From NCBI GenBank assembly GCA_004297315.1, contig SCTU01000231.1:1-5756 (forward strand): a stretch of DNA of 5,756 bases, written 5' to 3'. The translations under genes were made by a program, and so were the position numbers. Source of the stretch: Dehalococcoidia bacterium. Its GTDB lineage: Bacteria > Chloroflexota > Dehalococcoidia > UBA2979. This document shows, in pieces, positions 1-4,920 of this stretch; the stretch's first letter is position 1; each line of letters starts with the position of its first letter. Under the pieces are notes generated by a model, which had not been told where the DNA came from, did not search any database, and saw only the letters and a list, made by a program, of their open reading frames with translations.

Positions 1-318
1 CTGTTCCGCCTGTTGCGGCGGAAGGGGCGGCTCTCACTCGGCCGCTCAATCGCCTCGTACTTCCGTGAACTGATGGACGAGGAGCGCAGCGTCCTGCGCG
101 CCGTGGTCACGACCGCGGTCAACCTGGACGCGGAGCGTGAAGCCGCCGTGAAGCGTCGCCTGCAAGAGCAGACGGGCCGCACGGTGGAACTCGAGAAGCG
201 CGTGGACCCCGCCATCCTGGGCGGGATGACCGTCCGTGTGGGCGACCAACTCCTGGACGGCTCGACGCGTACACGCCTGCGGAACCTGCGCTCGTCGCTG
301 GAGCGCGCCGCCCTCTAA
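1..318 (+). CDS. atpH: ATP synthase F1 subunit delta, C-terminal part (5' end outside window)
   Basis: Delta (the OSCP equivalent) ties the top of the alpha3-beta3 head to the b-subunit peripheral stalk so that the head does not turn with the rotor. It is a cytoplasmic-face, peripheral membrane-complex protein. The reading frame is open from the first base, and 105 codons are visible before the TAA at 316-318. Full-length delta is usually about 180 residues, so the N-terminal helical domain lies upstream. The visible part ends in the family's typical C-terminal block: VDPAILGGM, then VRVGDQLLDGS, then a final helix RTRLRNLRSSL. This matches the common 'D..ilGG..iriGd...DGS....L' pattern. A TTG at 13 could be read as a start, but homology continues upstream of it, so the gene is cut by the window edge. 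Position just before atpA is the standard order. Product confidence is high. Confidence 0.93.
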   Translation: MFRLLRRKGRLSLGRSIASYFRELMDEERSVLRAVVTTAVNLDAEREAAVKRRLQEQTGRTVELEKRVDPAILGGMTVRVGDQLLDGSTRTRLRNLRSSLERAAL

Positions 319-331
319 CCGGGGCACGAGG

Positions 332-348
332 GCCGGCACGTCGCCGGC
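332..348 (+). other. GC hairpin in the atpH-atpA spacer
   Basis: A 6-base perfect inverted repeat (GCCGGC, loop ACGTC, GCCGGC) lies 13 bases after the delta stop codon. No run of T follows it, so it is not a standard intrinsic terminator. It could be an mRNA-stability or processing element between the delta and alpha cistrons. Chance formation in such GC-rich DNA is also possible. Confidence 0.4.
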
Positions 349-360
349 GGAAGACTGAGA

Positions 361-376
361 CCGCCCGAGGGGGCGG
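361..376 (+). other. GC hairpin upstream of the atpA ribosome binding site
   Basis: A 6-base perfect stem (CCGCCC, loop GAGG, GGGCGG) ends 7 bases before the atpA Shine-Dalgarno sequence. It is the second hairpin in a 78-base spacer, and no T-tract follows it. It may protect the atpA message or keep the ribosome binding site clear of other pairing. That role is inferred; only the inverted repeat is seen directly. Confidence 0.42.
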
Positions 377-383
377 GGAGATT

Positions 384-390
384 GGGAGAG
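384..390 (+). promoter_or_regulatory. Ribosome binding site of atpA
   Basis: GGGAGAG lies 6 bases before the ATG at 397. It decides the start: an in-frame TTG at 382 would overlap this site and has no site of its own, and the ATG gives the N-terminus MAVRPEEI that is usual for alpha subunits. Confidence 0.8.
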
Positions 391-396
391 CGACAC

Positions 397-1929
397 ATGG
401 CCGTTCGACCTGAAGAGATCGCCTCCATTCTCAAGGAGCAGATCGAGCACTTCGACGTGGGGGCGACATCCGCCAACGTCGGCACCGTGATCGAGGCCGG
501 CGACGGTATCGCCCGCATCCACGGCCTCGGCTCGTGCCTCTCCTCGGAACTGATCGAGTTCAGCGGCACGATGGACGACGAGGGGAAGCCGCTCCGCGGC
601 CTCGCGCTGAACCTCGAAGAGGAGACCGTCGGCGCCATCATCATGGGCGACTACCAGAAGGTGAAGGAAGGCGACGAGGTCCGGACCACCGGCCTGGTCG
701 CTTCCGTCCCCGTCGGTGAGGCGCTCATCGGCCGCGTCGTGAACGCCCTCGGCGACCCGATCGACGCGAAGGGCCCGATCAACTCGACCGAGCGCTACCC
801 GGTGGAGCGCATCGCCCCTGATGTGGTCTCGCGTGTCGAGGTGAACCGGCCGCTCCAGACCGGCGTGAAGGCCGTCGACGCGATGATCCCGATCGGCCGC
901 GGCCAGCGCGAACTGATCATTGGCGACCGCTCGATCGGCAAGACCGCCATCGCGGTTGACGCGATCATCAACCAGCGCACCAGCGACGTGATCTGCATCT
1001 ACGTCGCCATCGGCCAGAAGGAGGCGAAGGTCGCGCAGACCGTCGCCATCCTCGAGCAGTTCGGCGCGATGGCGCACACGATCGTCGTCTCCGCCTCGGC
1101 GTCGGAGTCGGCGGCGTTGCAGTACCTCGCCCCGTACGCGGGCGCGGCGATGTCCGAGTACTTCATGGCCAAGGGCCGCGACGTCCTCATCATCTACGAC
1201 GACCTGACGAAGCACGCCTGGGCGTACCGCGAGGTCTCCCTGCTGCTCCGCCGCCCGCCGGGCCGCGAGGCGTACCCGGGCGACGTCTTCTACCTCCACT
1301 CCCGCCTGCTGGAGCGCGCCGCGCGTGTGACTCCGGAACTGGGCGGCGGCTCCGTCACGGCGCTGCCGTTCATCGAGACGCAGGCCGGCGACGTGTCGGC
1401 TTACATCCCGACGAACGTCATCTCGATCACGGACGGCCAGATCTTCCTGGAGTTGGACCTCTTCAACGCCGGCATCCGTCCCGCCACCAACCCCGGCATC
1501 TCGGTGTCGCGCGTGGGTGGGAAGGCGCAGACGAAGGCGATGAAGAAAGTCGCCGGCACGCTCCGCCTCGACCTCTCGCAGTACCGCGAGCTCCAGGCCT
1601 TCGCGCAGTTCGGCACGGACGACCTCGACGCGTCGACGCGCCGCCAGTTGCTGCGAGGCGCCCGCCTGACCGAGTTGCTGAAGCAGCCGCAGTACCAGCC
1701 GCTCAGCCTCGGCCAGCAGGTCTCCGTGCTGTACGCGGGCGTCAACGGCTATCTGGACGAGGTGGCGGTCGAAAAGGTGCTCGACTTCGAGAAGGCGTTC
1801 CACGAGTACATGGGCGCCAGCCACTCCGACCTGCTGAGCACGATCACGACGACGGGCGACCTCCCCGCGGAGTTGGAGGAGCGGTTGAAGACCGCCATCA
1901 CCGACTTCAAGGCGACGGTCGCGTACTAG
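397..1929 (+). CDS. atpA: ATP synthase F1 subunit alpha
   Basis: Alpha alternates with beta in the F1 head. It binds nucleotide at non-catalytic sites and lends an arginine finger to the catalytic sites on beta. At 510 residues it has normal length. Domains in order are an N-terminal beta-barrel (about 25-100), the nucleotide-binding domain (about 100-380) and a C-terminal helical bundle. Visible motifs are the P-loop GDRSIGKT at 176-183 (Lys182), Walker B VLIIYDD at 263-269, the highly conserved RRPPGREAYPGD at 285-296, and SVSRVGG at 369-375 with the arginine finger Arg372. Two features are unusual. The P-loop reads SI where most alphas have QT. The sequence PATNPGISVS (362-371) has Thr where the family signature wants Leu, Ile or Val. 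Compared with E. coli alpha, recalled from memory, there is a 7-residue charged insertion near 57-66 in the barrel domain. All key catalytic residues are present, so the protein should be functional. It sits between delta and gamma in the usual order. Confidence 0.98.
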   Translation: MAVRPEEIASILKEQIEHFDVGATSANVGTVIEAGDGIARIHGLGSCLSSELIEFSGTMDDEGKPLRGLALNLEEETVGAIIMGDYQKVKEGDEVRTTGLVASVPVGEALIGRVVNALGDPIDAKGPINSTERYPVERIAPDVVSRVEVNRPLQTGVKAVDAMIPIGRGQRELIIGDRSIGKTAIAVDAIINQRTSDVICIYVAIGQKEAKVAQTVAILEQFGAMAHTIVVSASASESAALQYLAPYAGAAMSEYFMAKGRDVLIIYDDLTKHAWAYREVSLLLRRPPGREAYPGDVFYLHSRLLERAARVTPELGGGSVTALPFIETQAGDVSAYIPTNVISITDGQIFLELDLFNAGIRPATNPGISVSRVGGKAQTKAMKKVAGTLRLDLSQYRELQAFAQFGTDDLDASTRRQLLRGARLTELLKQPQYQPLSLGQQVSVLYAGVNGYLDEVAVEKVLDFEKAFHEYMGASHSDLLSTITTTGDLPAELEERLKTAITDFKATVAY

Positions 1930-1963
1930 GTTCAGAGTTGAGCGGTCTGAGGGCACAGGGCCC

Positions 1964-1971
1964 GAGGAAGG
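1964..1971 (+). promoter_or_regulatory. Ribosome binding site of atpG
   Basis: GAGGAAGG lies 8 bases before the ATG at 1980. It follows the alpha stop by 34 bases. A short GGGC/GCCC inverted repeat (1951-1963) abuts it on the upstream side. Confidence 0.75.
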
Positions 1972-1979
1972 CATAAGCG

Positions 1980-2876
1980 ATGGCCGGGGGCGGTTCCGTC
2001 CGCGCGATCCGCGACCGCATCAGGTCGGTCCGGAGCACCGCGAAGGTCACCCGAGCGATGGAGCTCGTCGCCGCGTCGAAGATGCGGCGGGCGCAGGACC
2101 GTGCCCTCGCGTCGCGCCCGTACGCCGAACGGATGACCGCCGTGCTCTCGCAACTGGCGGCCTACACCGGCGCCGGCGATGGCCAGGCGCTCCACCCGCT
2201 GCTGGAGCAGCGCACCGTCCAGCGCGTCGCCTACATCCACGTCACTGCCGACCGAGGGCTGGCGGGCGGCCTGAACGCGAACATGAACCGCGCGGGTGCA
2301 AGCCTCGTGCTGCGCCACCAGCCGAACGTCTCCGCGATCACGGTGCTCCCCGTGGGCCGCAAGGGCCGTGACTTCTTCGCCCGCTCCGGCATGCCGGTCG
2401 CGGCGGAGTTCACCGAGCTCGGCGACTTCCCGGACTTCGAGAAGGTCCGCCCGATCGCGAAGGTCGTGATGGACGACTTCCTTTCGGGCGTGGTCGACCA
2501 GGTGTTCATCGGCTACCAGCGCTTCGTGAACGCCGCCGTGCAGCGCCCGACGACGCGCCAGATCCTGCCCATCGTCCCTCCGGAGGGCGACGGTGGCACG
2601 GCCGCGAGAGGCGTGGACTTCATCTTCGAGCCGTCGCCCGAACGCCTGCTCGAGACGCTGCTCCCGCGCTACGTCGAGATGCAGGTCTACGCGGCGGTGC
2701 TGGAGGCGCGGGCCTCCGAGCAGTCGGCGCGCATGGTCGCCATGCGGCAGGCCACGGACGCGGCGAACGACATGGTGGGCGCCCTGACGCTGGCCTACAA
2801 CAAGGCGCGCCAGGAATCGATCACCGGCGAACTGCTGGACATCGTCGGCGGCGTTGCCGCCCTTGAAGCGAAGTAG
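1980..2876 (+). CDS. atpG: ATP synthase F1 subunit gamma
   Basis: Gamma is the central rotor shaft. Its coiled coil of N- and C-terminal helices turns inside the alpha-beta head and couples ring rotation to catalysis. The product is 298 residues, typical for bacteria. The N-terminal helix carries the classic KVTRAMELVAASKM (22-35). The globular Rossmann-like middle has TADRGLAGGLN (89-99), where many homologues have Cys instead of Ala95. The C-terminal helix has ASEQSARMVAM, then YNKARQESITGELLDIVGG (up to 291). The C-terminal signature ITxELxxIVGGAAA is slightly off, with Val292 in the usual Ala position. There is no inserted regulatory loop like that of chloroplast or cyanobacterial gamma, so redox control of that kind is not expected. 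The ATG at 1980 is chosen because of its ribosome binding site and the MAGG...IRDRI start typical of the family. It is co-directional with short gaps, so it is probably co-transcribed with atpA and atpD. Confidence 0.97.
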   Translation: MAGGGSVRAIRDRIRSVRSTAKVTRAMELVAASKMRRAQDRALASRPYAERMTAVLSQLAAYTGAGDGQALHPLLEQRTVQRVAYIHVTADRGLAGGLNANMNRAGASLVLRHQPNVSAITVLPVGRKGRDFFARSGMPVAAEFTELGDFPDFEKVRPIAKVVMDDFLSGVVDQVFIGYQRFVNAAVQRPTTRQILPIVPPEGDGGTAARGVDFIFEPSPERLLETLLPRYVEMQVYAAVLEARASEQSARMVAMRQATDAANDMVGALTLAYNKARQESITGELLDIVGGVAALEAK

Positions 2877-2880
2877 GGAT

Positions 2881-2901
2881 CGCGGGACGCAGGTCACCGC
2901 G
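2881..2901 (+). other. Short GC hairpin before the atpD ribosome binding site
   Basis: CGCGG (2881-2885) can pair with CCGCG (2897-2901) around an 11-base loop. The 3' arm ends one base before the AGGAGG of atpD. The inverted repeat is seen directly. Any role in translation of beta is inferred, and five-base stems arise easily by chance at this base composition. Confidence 0.3.
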
Positions 2902-2902
2902 C

Positions 2903-2908
2903 AGGAGG
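2903..2908 (+). promoter_or_regulatory. Consensus ribosome binding site of atpD
   Basis: A perfect AGGAGG lies 5 bases before the ATG at 2914, the best Shine-Dalgarno match in the window. It settles the start against an in-frame TTG at 2854 that lies inside atpG. Strong initiation suits a subunit needed in three copies per complex. Confidence 0.85.
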
Positions 2909-2913
2909 CTGAC

Positions 2914-4314
2914 ATGGCAACTGGGACGATCCGCCAGGTCATCGGCACCGTTGTGGACATCGAGTTCCCGCAGGGCGCCCTGCCGGAACTCTTCAACGCG
3001 GTGAACATCGACCTGAGCGGCAAGACGCTCGTCGCCGAGGTGCAGCAGCACCTGGGGAACAACTGGGTGCGCGCGCTGTGTCTGGACTCCACGGACGGCC
3101 TGGCGCGCGGCGCGAAGGTGGAAGACACCGGCAGCGCGATCTCCGTCCCCGTCGGTCCAAAGACTCTTGGCCGCATCTTTAACGTGATCGGCACTCCACT
3201 TGACCCGGGTGAGGCGATCCCAGCCGACATCGAGCGCTGGCCGATCCACCGTCCCGCCCCGACCTACGCCGACCAGGAGACCTCCGCCAACATGCTGGAG
3301 ACGGGGATCAAGGTCATCGACCTCGTCGCCCCGCTGCCCCGTGGTGGCAAGGTCGGTCTGTTCGGCGGCGCCGGCACGGGCAAGACCGTCACGAACACCG
3401 AGTTGATCCGAAACCTCGCGGCCGAGCACGGCGGACTCTCCGTCTTCGCCGGCGTGGGCGAGCGCTCGCGCGAGGGCAACGACCTCTGGCACGAGATGCG
3501 CGAGTCGGGCGTGCTCGACAAGACCGCCCTCGTGTACGGCCAGATGAACGAACCCCCGGGGGTGCGCCTCCGCGTCGCCCTGACCGGCCTCACGATGGCC
3601 GAGTACTTCCGCGACGCCGAGGGCCGCGACGTGCTGCTCTTCCTGGACAACATCTACCGCTACACACTGGCCGGCATGGAGGTGTCCGCCCTCCTCGGAC
3701 GCATGCCGTCTGCCGTGGGCTACCAGCCCACGCTGGCCACCGAGATCGGCGCGCTCGAGGAGCGCATCACCTCCACGAAGAAGGGGTCGATCACCTCGTT
3801 CCAGGCGATCTACGTCCCCGCGGACGACTACACCGACCCGGGCGTGGCGACGACGTTCGGCCACCTGGACGCGACGGTCACGCTGGACCGCGGCCTGGTC
3901 GAGCAGGGTCTGTTCCCCGCGATCAACCCGCTGACCTCGAACTCCCGCATCCTCGACCCGCTGGTCGTGGGCCAGGAGCACTACGACGTCGCCCGTGGCG
4001 TCGTCCGGACGCTCCAGCGCTACAAGGACCTGCAGGACATCATCGCCATCCTCGGCATCGAGGAACTGTCGGACGACGACAAGCGCACGGTTGCGCGCGC
4101 CCGCCGCATCCAGCGGTTCTTCTCGCAGCCGATGTTCGTGGCGGAGCAGTTCACCGGCACGCCGGGCCAGTACGTCTCGGTCGCCGAGACCGTGCGCGGG
4201 TTCAAGGAGATCCTTTCCGGCGCCCACGACGAACTGCCGGAGCAGGCGTTCTACATGGTCGGCAGCATCGACATGGCCGTGGAGAAGGCGAAGGAGATGA
4301 CGAAGGCGGACTAG
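2914..4314 (+). CDS. atpD: ATP synthase F1 subunit beta (catalytic)
   Basis: Beta carries the catalytic sites that make ATP from ADP and phosphate, or hydrolyse it in reverse. The product is 466 residues, normal length. Visible motifs are the P-loop GGAGTGKT at 151-158 (Lys157, Thr158), GERSREG at 182-188 with the catalytic base Glu183, the Walker B region LLFLDNIYRYT with Asp245 and Arg249, SALLGRMPSAVGYQPTL, PADDYTDP, the family signature PAINPLTSNS (335-344), and EELSDDD at 383-389, which is the DELSEED lever that pushes gamma. Two variations stand out. P-loop residue 155 is Thr where Val is usual. Phe334 stands where E. coli has Tyr331, the aromatic residue against the adenine ring, as judged from the E. 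coli sequence recalled from memory. Codons at about 3154-3222 are unusually rich in A/T-ending triplets compared with the rest of the gene. The gene lies 37 bases after gamma and 33 before epsilon, the standard order. Confidence 0.98.
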   Translation: MATGTIRQVIGTVVDIEFPQGALPELFNAVNIDLSGKTLVAEVQQHLGNNWVRALCLDSTDGLARGAKVEDTGSAISVPVGPKTLGRIFNVIGTPLDPGEAIPADIERWPIHRPAPTYADQETSANMLETGIKVIDLVAPLPRGGKVGLFGGAGTGKTVTNTELIRNLAAEHGGLSVFAGVGERSREGNDLWHEMRESGVLDKTALVYGQMNEPPGVRLRVALTGLTMAEYFRDAEGRDVLLFLDNIYRYTLAGMEVSALLGRMPSAVGYQPTLATEIGALEERITSTKKGSITSFQAIYVPADDYTDPGVATTFGHLDATVTLDRGLVEQGLFPAINPLTSNSRILDPLVVGQEHYDVARGVVRTLQRYKDLQDIIAILGIEELSDDDKRTVARARRIQRFFSQPMFVAEQFTGTPGQYVSVAETVRGFKEILSGAHDELPEQAFYMVGSIDMAVEKAKEMTKAD

Positions 4315-4335
4315 TCCGTCTCGCCGTCCCGCACC

Positions 4336-4341
4336 GAGGGG
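4336..4341 (+). promoter_or_regulatory. Ribosome binding site of atpC
   Basis: GAGGGG lies 6 bases before the ATG at 4348. I see no stable inverted repeat in this 33-base spacer, unlike the spacers before alpha and beta. Confidence 0.75.
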
Positions 4342-4347
4342 AACCCG

Positions 4348-4794
4348 ATGCCGCTCAAGCTCTCCATCGTCACCGCCCAGCGCACCGTCCTCGAACGAGG
4401 CGATGTGACGAAACTGGTCGTGCCGACCTCGGAGGGCCAGATCACGCTGCTCCCGAGCCACGCCGCGTTGATGACGGCGCTCGGCCTCGGCGAGATGGTC
4501 GCCTCGCACCCCGGCGGCACGGAGTCCTTCGCGATCCTCGGCGGCTTCCTCCAGATCGTGAACGACGAGGTCTCCGTCCTCGCCGACGCGGCGGAGCACG
4601 TGGCCCAGATCGACCTCGAGCGGGCCGAGGCCGCACGGGCCCGCGCCGAGGCCCGCCTGACTGGCCGAGACGCCAATATCCCTCCCGGCGGGTTGGACGT
4701 CCTGCGCGCGCAGGCGGCGCTCCAGCGCTCGATGGTGCGGATCACAATCGCACGCCGCCGCCGCGGTACCGGCGTGCCCTCCGCACGTCCCTAA
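4348..4794 (+). CDS. atpC: ATP synthase F1 subunit epsilon, with ATP-binding motif
   Basis: Epsilon sits at the foot of gamma on the c-ring. Its C-terminal helices can extend into the head and block ATP hydrolysis. The product is 148 residues, slightly long for the family (usually 130-140). Residues 1-86 form the beta-sandwich domain, with recognisable VPTSEGQITLLPSHAALMTAL (25-45) and FAILGGFLQI followed by VLADAAEH. The helical hairpin follows: an alanine- and arginine-rich first helix (about 88-105), a Pro-Gly turn TGRDANIPPGG (105-115), and a second helix starting LDVLRA (116-121). LDVLRA fits the [IL]DxxRA motif known to bind ATP in epsilon of thermophilic Bacillus PS3 and B. subtilis. 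The second helix therefore probably senses ATP and relieves inhibition when ATP is high; this is inference from the motif. The tail ends in a basic run RRRR (136-139) and a short flexible extension. It is the last gene of the atp cluster. Confidence 0.95.
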   Translation: MPLKLSIVTAQRTVLERGDVTKLVVPTSEGQITLLPSHAALMTALGLGEMVASHPGGTESFAILGGFLQIVNDEVSVLADAAEHVAQIDLERAEAARARAEARLTGRDANIPPGGLDVLRAQAALQRSMVRITIARRRRGTGVPSARP

Positions 4795-4820
4795 GCCCCC
4801 ACGCTCGGCCGGTTGAATCC

Positions 4821-4839
4821 GAGGCCCCACGCGGGCCTC
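4821..4839 (+). terminator. Candidate hairpin terminator after atpC (no T-tract)
   Basis: A perfect 7-base inverted repeat, GAGGCCC, loop CACGC, GGGCCTC, begins 26 bases after the epsilon stop. It is the strongest hairpin in the atpC-murA gap and sits where the atp operon would end. The downstream bases are AAACGATC with no run of T, so it is not a textbook Rho-independent terminator. It may act as a T-less terminator or as a 3'-end stabiliser of the atp message. Confidence 0.45.
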
Positions 4840-4883
4840 AAACGATCTCCGCCGCGTTCCATGCACCGTTCGCCCGTCGCCCG

Positions 4884-4889
4884 TATCCT
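4884..4889 (+). promoter_or_regulatory. Possible -10 element for murA
   Basis: TATCCT matches four of six bases of the bacterial -10 consensus (TAnnnT kept) and lies 31 bases before the murA ATG. No convincing -35 element is visible at the proper distance. A tandem CGCCCGT repeat (4871-4884) runs directly into it. This is weak evidence, supported mainly by position between a terminator-like hairpin and a new gene. Confidence 0.25.
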
Positions 4890-4910
4890 TGCGGGGGTCG
4901 AGGCCCGCGC

Positions 4911-4915
4911 GAGGG
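4911..4915 (+). promoter_or_regulatory. Ribosome binding site of murA
   Basis: GAGGG lies 5 bases before the ATG at 4921. It favours this start over an in-frame ATG at 4861, which has no purine-rich site before it and would add 20 residues not typical of MurA. Confidence 0.65.
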
Positions 4916-4920
4916 TTCGA

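Noticed and set aside
13..318. A complete small 101-residue gene starting at TTG 13
   Set aside because: The reading frame is open to base 1 and the product is clearly the C-terminal half of delta, so it is an edge-truncated gene.
332..376. Intrinsic terminator between atpH and atpA
   Set aside because: The stems lack a following T-tract, and the downstream genes are co-directional members of the same complex, so full termination is unlikely.
382..396. Upstream TTG start for atpA adding five residues
   Set aside because: It overlaps the ribosome binding site at 384-390. The ATG at 397 has proper spacing and gives the usual N-terminus.
46..1974. A 642-codon minus-strand open frame opposite atpH and atpA
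   Set aside because: It shows the same shadow effect and composition, and the sense strand encodes delta and alpha without doubt.
2854..2913. Upstream TTG start for atpD adding 20 residues and overlapping atpG
   Set aside because: The perfect AGGAGG at 2903-2908 lies inside that extension and directs initiation to the ATG at 2914.
1932..3230. A 432-codon minus-strand open frame opposite atpG and the start of atpD
   Set aside because: It is a shadow of gamma and beta coding sequence with no family resemblance.
4861..4920. Upstream in-frame ATG for murA adding 20 residues
   Set aside because: There is no purine-rich site before it, and the added Arg-rich segment is not typical of MurA. The ATG at 4921 has GAGGG at good spacing.
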